Below are positions 8,148 through 15,678 of a stretch of DNA of 19,643 nucleotides, piece after piece. Location of the stretch: assembly GCA_964581505.1 (NCBI GenBank), contig CAZOOR010000053.1, positions 1 through 19,643 of the forward strand, given 5' to 3'. Source of the DNA: CAZOOR01 sp964581505 (GTDB lineage: Bacteria; Bacteroidota; Ignavibacteria; Kapaibacteriales; UBA2268). The stretch's first letter is position 1. Every line of letters begins with the position of its first letter. Below the pieces are notes generated by a model. The model ran no database searches. It saw nothing but the letters and a program-made list of their open reading frames with translations, and was not told the DNA's origin. Position numbers and translations under genes: made by a program.

Positions 8148-9413
8148 TTAAAAATTTCCTGTTTTGGTTAATAAATTGACTTCTGCACCTATCTTCCGTA
8201 ATTTGTGCAATTCGTAATCTATATTTGTTTTAATTAATGAATTGACTTGAAACAGATAATTTGTTATTGTAATCGTATTATTCTTTAATCTGGAAAAATA
8301 TTCTTTGACAATATTCTCCTGTCTCTTGATGATTTCATTATCTATTTCAATTAACTTCTCAAACTTTGATATTTCTTCTCTTTGTTTTATAATATCAATA
8401 TTTATGCGTTTATCAAATTGTTCCCTCTCTGCGGCGAGAATGCTTTTTTGCACATCAATACTTTCTTGTCTTTTACTCGTTGCCGACCAATCGAATGGAG
8501 ACCACTGGAATTTAATCCCAGCCATCCAATAGAAAGCACCATCGGATTCAAAAAAATTGAATTGATTGGGGGCGCCATAACCGGCTAGACCAAATGCAAA
8601 TATTTTGGGACTTAGCTTTGTTGAGATATATTTTTTATTTGCTTCAAGTAATTTTTCGCGTTCTGAAAATAGTTGATATTCGGGGCGATGTATCTCATCA
8701 AATTCAATTGATTGAACATCAGGTACTTGTAGTGCTGTTGCGTTATCTATATTTTCCTCTATCCACTCAGAAAGAATTTTAAGCAGTGTAGATTCGTTTG
8801 ATTTTACTTCTTCAATTTTTTGTTTCAAATGCAGTAGTTGAATATTTATATTATCCAAATTGCTGCGATACATTACACCATTTCTCACTAATGACTCAAT
8901 TACATAACGATTAGTATCCAATTGCTTGAGATTGATTTCCAAAACTTTAACGCTCTTCTGTAAGAATAGTATTCTGAAATACAAATCATTAATCATATCC
9001 TTAACCGAATTTAATGAAATTTCCACTTCATTTATTTTCGCCAAATTTTCGGATTCAATAATACTCTTACGTCTTGATGTCATGCCGCCGTCCCAAATCA
9101 TTTGCTTCAAAGTAAAATTAACTTTGTACTGTTCATTGGGGATTTCCGGTAATTTTGCATTTGGAATCGGTAGTTTTAATTCTATGACATCTGACTGATA
9201 TGTTGCTTGTCCCTCTATCGTCAGTTGTGGATAATAATTAGTAGTAGCACTCTCATTTTCCAGTTCGGATTTCGTTTTGTAATACAGCATCTTCTTTTGC
9301 AAGGGACTGTGTGCTACTGCCTGTTCCCTACAATAATCAAGGGTTATTTCTTTTGACTGCACTAATCCGCCAGCCATAAGCATCAAAGTTAGTACTAATG
9401 TTCCTATTTTCAT
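8148..9413 (-). CDS. TolC-family outer membrane efflux protein
   Basis: The outer-membrane exit channel of the pump, 421 residues, normal for the family. A signal peptide is visible at residues 1-20 (MKIGTLVLTLMLMAGGLVQS), then EITLDYCREQAVAHSPLQKK, the usual opening of an OEP repeat. The protein is dominated by long helices with coiled-coil character (for example around EINLKQLDTNRYVIESLVRNG and the C-terminal third) separated by short beta-rich segments such as FAFGLAGYGAPNQF. Unlike E. coli, where ybhGFSR has no channel gene of its own, here the channel is encoded in the operon between the regulator and the adaptor, so the exporter looks self-contained. Gaps are 22 bases to tetR and 20 bases to the adaptor. 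Confidence 0.88.
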   Translation of the reverse strand: MKIGTLVLTLMLMAGGLVQSKEITLDYCREQAVAHSPLQKKMLYYKTKSELENESATTNYYPQLTIEGQATYQSDVIELKLPIPNAKLPEIPNEQYKVNFTLKQMIWDGGMTSRRKSIIESENLAKINEVEISLNSVKDMINDLYFRILFLQKSVKVLEINLKQLDTNRYVIESLVRNGVMYRSNLDNINIQLLHLKQKIEEVKSNESTLLKILSEWIEENIDNATALQVPDVQSIEFDEIHRPEYQLFSEREKLLEANKKYISTKLSPKIFAFGLAGYGAPNQFNFFESDGAFYWMAGIKFQWSPFDWSATSKRQESIDVQKSILAAEREQFDKRINIDIIKQREEISKFEKLIEIDNEIIKRQENIVKEYFSRLKNNTITITNYLFQVNSLIKTNIDYELHKLRKIGAEVNLLTKTGNF

Positions 9414-9435
9414 AAAAACCTCAAATATTAATAAA

Positions 9436-10062
9436 TTATTTATTGTTAATGTGTAGCCAATTCAGAACAATTTCCGGTACAATTTCTTTACGTTCTTCCA
9501 TCATCTCCTTGAATTTATCTTCGGATAATTTAAAAGTCGTTCTGAGCAATGGATTGGAAATAGCAGGAAAAATACATAAACTAAGAATAGTTATAATAAA
9601 TTGATAAGCATCAACCTGTTTTATCCTACCGCTTTTTGCCTCGTTATCCAAAATCTCTTGGAGATTGAGAATTTTCACATAGTCCTTTAAGTGTATTCCC
9701 GTAACAAATAGCTCGGGTTTTTGATACAGAACATTGATGAAGAATCTCGGTAAATCAGGATTTTCTAAGGAAAAACTGATATAATTGACAATAAATTGCC
9801 TTACTCTGTCATCAAAGGGAATATCTTTGACCCAGATATTTGTAATCTTTGGGAAAAAATCTCCCAATGCCTGCTTAATTATTTCTACAAACAGGTTTTC
9901 CTTCTTGCGGAAATAATAATGAAGCAGTGCCTTGTTAATGCCTGCGGAATCTGCTATTTCCTGCATTCTCGCACCTTCGTACCCTTTGCTTAGGAATACC
10001 TGCCGTGCCGCTTGGAGTATTTTCATCTCCGTGTCTTTATTGTCTTTATGTTCATTTTTCAT
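9436..10062 (-). CDS. TetR/AcrR-family transcriptional regulator of the exporter operon
   Basis: A 208-residue one-component regulator. The N-terminal DNA-binding domain covers about residues 12-60: ILQAARQVFLSKGYEGARM followed by the helix-turn-helix IADSAGINKALLHYYF (about 36-51) and the family hallmark KKENLF. The remainder is an all-helical ligand/dimer domain with no recognisable ligand signature. It is the first gene of the operon and lies 18 bases downstream of a perfect 20-bp palindrome, so it most likely represses itself and the six export genes until an inducer, perhaps a pump substrate, binds. In E. coli the ybhGFSR genes are likewise under a TetR-type regulator (CecR/YbiH), though there it binds in a differently arranged locus. 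Confidence 0.93.
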   Translation of the reverse strand: MKNEHKDNKDTEMKILQAARQVFLSKGYEGARMQEIADSAGINKALLHYYFRKKENLFVEIIKQALGDFFPKITNIWVKDIPFDDRVRQFIVNYISFSLENPDLPRFFINVLYQKPELFVTGIHLKDYVKILNLQEILDNEAKSGRIKQVDAYQFIITILSLCIFPAISNPLLRTTFKLSEDKFKEMMEERKEIVPEIVLNWLHINNK

Positions 10063-10080
10063 AATGTTTTTATCTATTTG

Positions 10081-10100
10081 GTTTAACCAATTGGTTAAAC
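10081..10100. promoter_or_regulatory. Perfect 20-bp palindrome, likely TetR operator
   Basis: GTTTAACCAATTGGTTAAAC is identical to its reverse complement over all 20 bases, and the symmetry stops exactly at its ends. It sits 18 bases before the tetR ATG, where bound repressor would block transcription or escape into the operon. TetR-family dimers typically bind such sites. No clear -10/-35 pair could be fixed around it. Confidence 0.82.
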
Positions 10101-10162
10101 TTAATGATTAAATTTGACATTTGCAAATTATTTTTAATTTCTTTTATACTATTATGATATAT

Positions 10163-10196
10163 AAAAAACGGACTATCCGTTAAGGATAGCCCGTTT
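10163..10196 (-). terminator. Rho-independent terminator after rpmA
   Basis: An 11-bp hairpin (10168-10178 with 10184-10194) with a five-base loop. Read on the minus strand the single non-Watson-Crick position is a G-T wobble and the stem is followed by a run of six T residues, so it works in that direction, 24 bases after the rpmA stop. On the plus strand the same position is an A-C mismatch. Confidence 0.87.
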
Positions 10197-10217
10197 AGAT
10201 AAGTAGTTCTAAGAGGA

Positions 10218-10475
10218 TTAGTTTTCGGGATAGACCGAAATCTGAGTTTTGCTCTTGCCTTTTCTCTCAAATTTGACAGTGCCGTCAATAAGTGAGAAAA
10301 TAGTATAATCTTTGCCCAAGCCGACATTATTGCCGGGGTGGAATTTAGTGCCTAACTGACGAACAATAATATTACCTGCGGCAACAAGTTCGCCGCCATA
10401 TTTTTTTACGCCTCGTCTTTGGCCATTAGAGTCGCGCCCGTTCTTGGTGGAGCCGCCGCCTTTTTTATGTGCCAT
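10218..10475 (-). CDS. rpmA: 50S ribosomal protein L27
   Basis: An 85-residue L27, a bacterial large-subunit protein whose N-terminal tail reaches the peptidyl-transferase centre. The start MAHKKGGGSTKNGRDSNGQRRGVK is the standard form, with no Firmicutes-type N-terminal extension to be cleaved. The middle GNIIVRQLGTKFHPGNNVGLGKDYTIFSL and the basic end match the family. It follows rplU by 16 bases with an AAAGG ribosome-binding sequence in the gap. A terminator lies 24 bases downstream, so the common third partner obgE is not here. Confidence 0.98.
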   Translation of the reverse strand: MAHKKGGGSTKNGRDSNGQRRGVKKYGGELVAAGNIIVRQLGTKFHPGNNVGLGKDYTIFSLIDGTVKFERKGKSKTQISVYPEN

Positions 10476-10491
10476 ATCAGGAACCTTTCAC

Positions 10492-10800
10492 TTAAATATT
10501 AATATCTTTAATTTCAATTTTTGTATAGCCCTGACGGTGTCCGTTGAGCTTGCGATAGCCTTTACGTCTTTTTTTCTTGAAGACAAGCACTTTGTCATCT
10601 CTGAAATGCTCAATAATTTCGGCTTTTACCGAGCCGGATATATACGGAGCGCCAAGCTGTGTATTATCACCGTCTTTTACTAATAGTATATCGGAGAATT
10701 CCAGAGTGTCCCCGGGTTCACCATTTAAATGCGGAACATCAAGGACAGCGTTGGGGCTGACTTCTACTTGTGTACCTGCAATTTCTACAACTGCGAACAT
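10492..10800 (-). CDS. rplU: 50S ribosomal protein L21
   Basis: A 102-residue L21, which binds 23S rRNA in the large subunit together with L20. The start MFAVVEIAGTQVEVSPNAVLDV and the basic C-terminal motif FKKKRRKGYRKLNGHRQGYT are diagnostic; length is normal. It is paired with rpmA as in most bacteria. Its 79-base leader after the clpX stop contains a sigma-70-like element pair and a TAAGG ribosome-binding sequence, so rplU-rpmA probably has its own promoter besides any read-through from clpPX. Confidence 0.97.
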   Translation of the reverse strand: MFAVVEIAGTQVEVSPNAVLDVPHLNGEPGDTLEFSDILLVKDGDNTQLGAPYISGSVKAEIIEHFRDDKVLVFKKKRRKGYRKLNGHRQGYTKIEIKDINI

Positions 10801-10816
10801 GATGTATTACCTTATT

Positions 10817-10846
10817 TTTATAAATTTGCAAAAAATAGAAAAGCAA
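10817..10846 (-). promoter_or_regulatory. Putative promoter of rplU-rpmA
   Basis: On the minus strand TTGCTT (10846-10841) and TATAAA (10822-10817) are 18 bases apart, about 17 bases upstream of the rplU ATG. The leader left is very short, which weakens the call. The region is AT-rich and chance matches are possible. Confidence 0.3.
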
Positions 10847-10879
10847 TATATTACTTTTTAATGAAAATACAAAACGAAA

Positions 10880-12151
10880 TTATGCCGATTTTGCTATTTT
10901 TGTCTTTTTCGAGTATTGATAAATTGGTTCAGCTGTACCCTTTATGTAATCAGCTGTTATTATTACCTTTTTCAGGTTCATCTCGTCCGGAATCTTATAC
11001 ATTATCGACAGCATCTTTTCCTCAACTATCGAACGCAATGCACGTGCACCCGTCTTTCGCAATTTTGCTTTTTCGACTATTTCCATTAGGGCATCGTCAT
11101 TAAATTCCAGCAATGTGCTTTCGAGCATAAATAATTTCTGATATTGCTTAACGATAGCATTTTTCGGTTTTGTCAATATTGAAATCATTGCTTCGGTAGT
11201 CAATTCTTCGAGTGGCGCCATAACGGGCAGTCTGCCGATTAGTTCGGGAATAAATCCGAATTTCATCAAATCGTCAGGTTCTGCTTTTTTCAGCAATTCG
11301 GGATTTGTCTCAATTGCTTCGTCCACTGATGCCGTGAAGCCTATTGTTGATGTTCGCAATCTCTGTGCGATAATTTTTTCTAATCCGACAAATGCTCCGC
11401 CGACTATGAATAATATATTCTTCGTATTCAGATAGATTAGCGGTTGCTCGGGGTGCTTACGTCCACCCTTTGGCGGTACACCTGCGACTGTTCCCTCAAG
11501 TATTTTCAAGAGTGCCTGCTGAACACCTTCGCCCGAAACATCGCGCGTAATATTCGAGGACTCGCTTTTTCTTGTAATCTTATCAATTTCGTCAATATAT
11601 ATTATGCCTTTTTCAGCAAGATTAACGTTGTAGTCTGCATTTTGTAGAAGATGTACGAGAATAGATTCGACATCATCGCCTACATAGCCGGCTTCGGTTA
11701 CGGTTGTTGCATCGGCAATTGCAAAAGGTACCTGTAAAATGCGTGCGAGTGTTTTTGCCAATAATGTCTTACCCGTACCGGTGGGTCCCAGAAATAGCAC
11801 ATTGCTTTTCTCTATTTCCACATCTGCAAATTCGCCGGCAAGATGTTCCGACTGTATCCGTTTATAATGATTATAGACTGCTACCGATAGCACTTCTTTT
11901 GCAAAATCCTGACCTATAACATACTTGTTAAGTTCGGATTTCAGTTCCGAAGGTTTGGGTAAATTCTTCAATTTCAGTTCCGAAGGTAGTATCTGTGCAT
12001 TCTGCTTTAATATCTCAACCGAATTATTGACGCAGATGTCGCAAATAAAAATATTATTGGGACCTTCGATTAACCCCTGTACTTCGTGTGATGCCCTACC
12101 ACAGAAAGAGCATACCAATTTATTCTTATGTGTTGATTTATCTTTTGCCAT
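10880..12151 (-). CDS. clpX: ATP-dependent Clp protease ATP-binding subunit ClpX
   Basis: A 423-residue AAA+ unfoldase that feeds ssrA-tagged and other substrates to ClpP. The N-terminal zinc-binding domain has C14, C17, C37 and C40. Walker A is GPTGTGKT (122-129), Walker B IIYIDE with D187/E188, the substrate-gripping pore loop GYVG (155-158), the RKH loop GGRKHPEQ (230-236), the ClpP-docking IGF loop (270-272), and a sensor-2 region KTGARALRSI near the C-terminus. All key elements are intact. It begins 12 bases after the clpP stop, the classic clpP-clpX order. Confidence 0.98.
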   Translation of the reverse strand: MAKDKSTHKNKLVCSFCGRASHEVQGLIEGPNNIFICDICVNNSVEILKQNAQILPSELKLKNLPKPSELKSELNKYVIGQDFAKEVLSVAVYNHYKRIQSEHLAGEFADVEIEKSNVLFLGPTGTGKTLLAKTLARILQVPFAIADATTVTEAGYVGDDVESILVHLLQNADYNVNLAEKGIIYIDEIDKITRKSESSNITRDVSGEGVQQALLKILEGTVAGVPPKGGRKHPEQPLIYLNTKNILFIVGGAFVGLEKIIAQRLRTSTIGFTASVDEAIETNPELLKKAEPDDLMKFGFIPELIGRLPVMAPLEELTTEAMISILTKPKNAIVKQYQKLFMLESTLLEFNDDALMEIVEKAKLRKTGARALRSIVEEKMLSIMYKIPDEMNLKKVIITADYIKGTAEPIYQYSKKTKIAKSA

Positions 12152-12163
12152 AGTGATATTATG

Positions 12164-12769
12164 CTAATCTTTCTTTATTTCATCGCTTCTTTTTAAAATC
12201 TTATCAATAATTCCGTATCCCAATGCTTCCTCAGCAGACATATAGAAATCACGGTCGGCATCTTTGCGAATTTGTTCGGAGGATTTGCCTGTATGTTCTG
12301 CGATAATATCAAAGAGTGAAGAACGTATCCTCAGCATTTCCCGAGTGTAAATCTCAATATCCGTGGCTTGTCCCTGAGTGCCGCCCATAGGTTGGTGCAT
12401 TAATATTTTCGCATTCGGTAGTGCGAAACGTTTACCCTTTGTGCCGGCTGTCAATAGTACTTGCGCCATTGATGCCGCCATACCCATTGCAATTGTTACA
12501 ATATCCGGTTGAATAAACTGCATTGTGTCATATATCGCCAAACCTGCGCTAACGCTGCCGCCCGGCGAATTGATGTAGATATTGATTTCTTTTTTCGGGT
12601 CTTCGCTTTGTAAAAACAGAAGCTGAGCAATTACTACGCTGGCTATATTGTCATCAATCGGTGTACCGATGAAAATAATTCTTTCTTTCAGCAGACGCGA
12701 GTAAATATCATAAGAACGCTCTCCGCGATTTGTTTGCTCGACAACGATTGGTATTAATTGGTCAATCAT
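12164..12769 (-). CDS. clpP: ATP-dependent Clp protease proteolytic subunit ClpP
   Basis: A 201-residue serine protease that forms the tetradecameric proteolytic barrel used by ClpX. The catalytic triad is S100 (GMAASMAQ), H125 (MHQPMGG) and D174 (DRDFYM). The oxyanion loop SPGGSVSAG is at 68-76 and the start PIVVEQTNRGERSYDIYSRLL is the standard axial region. The residues after the nucleophile are M-A-Q rather than the common M-G-A, a modest variation. No tig gene precedes it in the window; a 272-base gap upstream holds an inverted repeat and the previous gene's terminator. Confidence 0.98.
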   Translation of the reverse strand: MIDQLIPIVVEQTNRGERSYDIYSRLLKERIIFIGTPIDDNIASVVIAQLLFLQSEDPKKEINIYINSPGGSVSAGLAIYDTMQFIQPDIVTIAMGMAASMAQVLLTAGTKGKRFALPNAKILMHQPMGGTQGQATDIEIYTREMLRIRSSLFDIIAEHTGKSSEQIRKDADRDFYMSAEEALGYGIIDKILKRSDEIKKD

Positions 12770-12882
12770 TTATTATTCCTTATTATATTTTTGTTTTCCA
12801 TATTAATAAATTAACGAAATGCAGCTAATCTTCGTCTAATCTTCACCATTTTTTATTGCTTTTATATGTGTTTACAATTAAG

Positions 12883-12918
12883 TATATTTGAATAAGGTTT
12901 ACTCGTTGTTCAAATATA
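12883..12918. promoter_or_regulatory. Inverted repeat upstream of clpPX containing a promoter-like TATATTTG
   Basis: TATATTTGAA (12883-12892) and TTCAAATATA (12909-12918) are perfect reverse complements, and the pairing continues three more positions inward with one wobble. Read on the minus strand the outer arm is TATATTTG, a match to the Bacteroidetes -7 element TAnnTTTG, 142 bases before the clpP start. It could be a promoter-operator for clpPX or simply a hairpin. The remaining 12770-12882 is AT-rich and shows nothing else recognisable. Confidence 0.4.
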
Positions 12919-12930
12919 AAAGATATTAAC

Positions 12931-12963
12931 AAAAGGACTGTCGCTTATGCAGACAGTCCTTTA
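12931..12963 (-). terminator. Rho-independent terminator after the DUF3108 gene
   Basis: An 11-bp perfect stem, AAAGGACTGTC (12932-12942) with GACAGTCCTTT (12952-12962), and a nine-base loop. On the minus strand it is followed by a T-rich tail and lies about 80 bases after the DUF3108 stop. No plus-strand gene ends nearby, so it is assigned to the minus strand. Confidence 0.8.
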
Positions 12964-13041
12964 TTTTATTATCTCGCATTGGTTATGACATAAACAACAC
13001 TTGATTATCGATTTTTATTGGAAAGATTGAATTTCCCGTTG

Positions 13042-13830
13042 CTATTTCGGAGGTTTCCAACCTTTGCGTTTCCATTTGATTAATTCAATATCAACACTAC
13101 CGACATAGACTTCCATTTTAGCCTTGATAGGTATGCGTGCCTTGTCGTCGCTGAACCAACCCTCGAACTCACCCGTCATTCCGTAAATACCCGTCCAGTT
13201 GGCATTTCCGTTGAAATATACTGTGCGGACAGGGTAGGAAACGGCATCAATATCTACTTTTTCCTTTTTCCCGGAAAAATTAATTGTTGTAAATACTGTG
13301 TCTTTATCCATTATTGTTGGTATTGAGACGTTCTTTTTTATATTAAGTAATTTACGTGCTACATAGAAAAGCGAGAGACCGTCCGACCATTTGCGCGAAG
13401 TATGTATTGTTACATTTTTAATCTGCTTCTTTTTGCGATAACCTTTTAGTGTGATTTTTTTATGGTCGTAGTCGAACATTATTCTTTCGTAACGCCAGCA
13501 TTTTTTCTCTTTTGTATTGGCTTCAAATTTATAGGAGTAACTCATATATGGGCTCATCCAGCTTTTGAATACAACATTTAAATCTACAAAAGGTATGCCG
13601 TTATAGGAGTTCATATATGCCTTTGTAACAAGTGTCTTGTGTCCGTTCACCGTGTCGTACCCAAGTACAACTAATTTGACAGTACCAAGTTTGATGCCGA
13701 AAAATGACACCTCATAAATCAATTTCTCGCCGATTTGAATAAAATCAGTATTGGATTTGGCACTTGACTGCTCTGTTGTAAATACAAATGCAAAGATGAG
13801 TATTGCTATGACTGATATTCTTTTCAACAT
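13042..13830 (-). CDS. Exported DUF3108 domain protein
   Basis: A 262-residue protein with a Sec signal peptide (residues 1-24, cleavage after SSA). The mature part is a DUF3108 domain: it opens with IGEKLIYEVSFFGIKLGTVKL and runs as alternating beta-strand segments (SYKFEANTKEKKCWRYERIMFDYD, TINFSGKKEKVDI, YPVRTVYFNG, GWFSDDKARIPIKAKMEV) to a basic C-terminus. The family is common in Bacteroidota and Proteobacteria as a periplasmic or outer-membrane-associated beta-rich protein of unknown function; lipid-carrier roles have been proposed for related folds but cannot be shown here. It is divergent from thpR, sharing a 100-base upstream region, and ends at its own terminator. Confidence 0.85.
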   Translation of the reverse strand: MLKRISVIAILIFAFVFTTEQSSAKSNTDFIQIGEKLIYEVSFFGIKLGTVKLVVLGYDTVNGHKTLVTKAYMNSYNGIPFVDLNVVFKSWMSPYMSYSYKFEANTKEKKCWRYERIMFDYDHKKITLKGYRKKKQIKNVTIHTSRKWSDGLSLFYVARKLLNIKKNVSIPTIMDKDTVFTTINFSGKKEKVDIDAVSYPVRTVYFNGNANWTGIYGMTGEFEGWFSDDKARIPIKAKMEVYVGSVDIELIKWKRKGWKPPK

Positions 13831-13889
13831 TTTATTTTTCCATTTATTAATTTTTGTTCTATATGAAAGTAAATTATTCTATTTTATTG

Positions 13890-13897
13890 TAAATTTG
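13890..13897 (+). promoter_or_regulatory. Putative Bacteroidetes-type -7 promoter element of thpR
   Basis: TAAATTTG matches TAnnTTTG and ends 33 bases before the thpR ATG. No -33 TTTG was found at the usual distance. Confidence 0.35.
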
Positions 13898-13930
13898 CGG
13901 GTGTATTTTGAACATTATTTATTCAATACT

Positions 13931-14482
13931 ATGCAAAACAGTAGAACAATCAGACTCTTTACAGGTACGTATGTCGATGACGAACTTTTTCAATTTGTTT
14001 ATGATGATGTTAAAGATGATTTCTCGGGAATTACATTCGGAAAATGGGTAGAAGCCGAAAATCTTCATTTTACATATCATTTTATCGGCGATGTGGAAAT
14101 TACTCGCCTTGATGATGTAAAGAATGCTTTGTCTTCAATTACAAAGGAATATGATTCTGTGCTTGAACTTCGAGGTATATCGGCATTTCCGACCAGCCGT
14201 CGACCGCGTATTTTGCATATTCCCGTTTATGATGACGGATTATTAAATGATATATATGCGAATATTGCCACCGCATTGAATAGCCTGTCAATAAAGACGG
14301 AGAAAAGAAAGTTTAAACCACATCTGACATTGCAGAGGATTAAAGATTTTGAAAGCCACTGTTTTCCTGATGCTGTTGAGAGGTACAAAGATTATGATTT
14401 CGGTATTATGAATAGCTTTAAAGTTTCGCTAATACAAAGCACACTTACTTCCCGAGGACCTGTCTATAAGATTATACAATAA
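13931..14482 (+). CDS. thpR: RNA 2',3'-cyclic phosphodiesterase (2H phosphoesterase, ThpR/LigT family)
   Basis: A 183-residue 2H phosphoesterase. The two catalytic HxTx motifs are H46-F-T48-Y and H131-L-T133-L, about 85 residues apart, as the family requires. The opening TIRLFTGTYVDDEL and the KPHLTLQRIKD segment are typical. These enzymes hydrolyse 2',3'-cyclic phosphate RNA ends or join 2'-5' linkages in vitro; the physiological role is unclear. The ATG at 13931 is chosen because the family begins right there; the open frame extends 60 codons further upstream into the divergent gene and that part is not homologous. There is no obvious Shine-Dalgarno sequence. The stop is two bases from the stop of the convergent sigma-54 activator gene. 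Confidence 0.9.
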   Translation: MQNSRTIRLFTGTYVDDELFQFVYDDVKDDFSGITFGKWVEAENLHFTYHFIGDVEITRLDDVKNALSSITKEYDSVLELRGISAFPTSRRPRILHIPVYDDGLLNDIYANIATALNSLSIKTEKRKFKPHLTLQRIKDFESHCFPDAVERYKDYDFGIMNSFKVSLIQSTLTSRGPVYKIIQ

Positions 14483-14484
14483 TG

Positions 14485-15678
14485 CTACTTGATGTTGTAA
14501 TCGGAAATTTTACGATAAAGTGTGCGTTCACTTATGCCGAGTTCAGTAGCGGCACGGCGACGGTTGCCGTTATGTTTGTTTAGTGCCAGCATTATAAGTT
14601 CTTTTTCCATATCAATAATATTCAAACTTTCCGTAGATGGTTGAATTTGATAATCTTGGTATTGCTGTTCGGTTTGGTTCATTATGATTTCATCTTTAAT
14701 ACTATCAATTTGATTAGCAAGAGTATGGAGCATACGTTTCATATCGTTCATCTCTTGTTTCATATCAAGTAATGATTTGAAAATCATCTCCAAGCCAAGC
14801 TGCGATTTATCGTCAATAGGCGTAATTCTTACTAATGATGTTTCCTGTTCGTCATTCTTATTAATGCTCTCGGGTAGTGCTTTCGGAATATATCGCCTAA
14901 GAATATCACTTGTTATATATGTTATTTGCTCCAGTGTAACGAGTGTTTCAATTAGATTTTTTAACTCACGGATATTCCCATGCCAAGGTAAGTTTCTCAA
15001 AATATTTAGGGCATTCGGTGAGGCACCGTCATATTTTAATCCTAAACGTTCACAGGTTTTCCTTGCAAATACATTTACCAAATCATCAATATCCTCAAGC
15101 CGTTTTCTGAGTGGTGGCAGGATAATATGGACGGAATTCAGGCGGAAGAATAAATCTTGCCTGAAATTCCCGTTAGCAACCTCCACACCCAAATCTCTGT
15201 TCGTTGCCGCAATCACTCTTACGTCCACACGGCGTAGTTGAGTAGAACCGAGTCGAGTAAATTCACCGGTTTCTAGTACCCGCAGAATTTTAACCTGCGT
15301 CCCAATAGGCATTTCGCCAATTTCATCAAGAAAGATGGTTCCTTTATCGGCAACTTCAAAAAAACCTTTGCGTTGCTCGCTTGCACCGGTAAAAGCGCCC
15401 TTCTCGTGTCCGAATAGTTCGGATTCCAGTAATGTTTCAGGAATTGCCCCGCAATTGACGCTGACGAAAGGATTCTTCTTGCGTTTGCTTAATCCGTGAA
15501 TTGCTTTTGAAAATATTTCCTTACCTGTTCCGGTTTCCCCTGTAATCAATATTGTAATATCAGTTGGAGCGGCAAGCAAGAGTTTTTCCATTGCTTCGAG
15601 GATTGTGGCGGATTTACCGGTAATCCCATATTTGACATTGAGCAGTTTAATTGCTTCTCTGGATAAATGATTTGGCAT
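14485..15678 (-). CDS. Sigma-54-dependent Fis-family transcriptional activator without a sensor domain
   Basis: A 397-residue bacterial enhancer-binding protein. It begins almost directly with the AAA+ domain: Walker A GETGTGKE (47-54), the sigma-54 contact loop GAFTGA (94-99), Walker B IFLDE (D118/E119), and FFRLN and NIRELKN further on. A stretch of about residues 300-340 (LEMIFKSLLDMKQEMNDMKR onward) looks like a coiled coil, and a Fis-type helix-turn-helix closes the protein (RRRAATELGISERTLYRKI, about 376-394). There is no receiver, GAF or PAS domain, so activity must be set by abundance, by a partner, or through the coiled coil. Its ATG overlaps the rhodanese stop in TAATG, so the two are translationally coupled. 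Confidence 0.93.
   Translation of the reverse strand: MPNHLSREAIKLLNVKYGITGKSATILEAMEKLLLAAPTDITILITGETGTGKEIFSKAIHGLSKRKKNPFVSVNCGAIPETLLESELFGHEKGAFTGASEQRKGFFEVADKGTIFLDEIGEMPIGTQVKILRVLETGEFTRLGSTQLRRVDVRVIAATNRDLGVEVANGNFRQDLFFRLNSVHIILPPLRKRLEDIDDLVNVFARKTCERLGLKYDGASPNALNILRNLPWHGNIRELKNLIETLVTLEQITYITSDILRRYIPKALPESINKNDEQETSLVRITPIDDKSQLGLEMIFKSLLDMKQEMNDMKRMLHTLANQIDSIKDEIIMNQTEQQYQDYQIQPSTESLNIIDMEKELIMLALNKHNGNRRRAATELGISERTLYRKISDYNIK

Noticed and set aside
13755..13772. TGGCAC followed by TGCT, resembling a sigma-54 -24/-12 promoter
   Set aside because: The GG to GC spacing is 9 rather than 10 bases and it lies on the plus strand inside the DUF3108 coding region, so it does not fit a real site.
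13751..13930. A 60-codon upstream extension of the thpR reading frame
   Set aside because: It overlaps the divergent DUF3108 gene's signal peptide region, is hydrophobic and unlike any 2H phosphoesterase, and the family's N-terminus fits the ATG at 13931.
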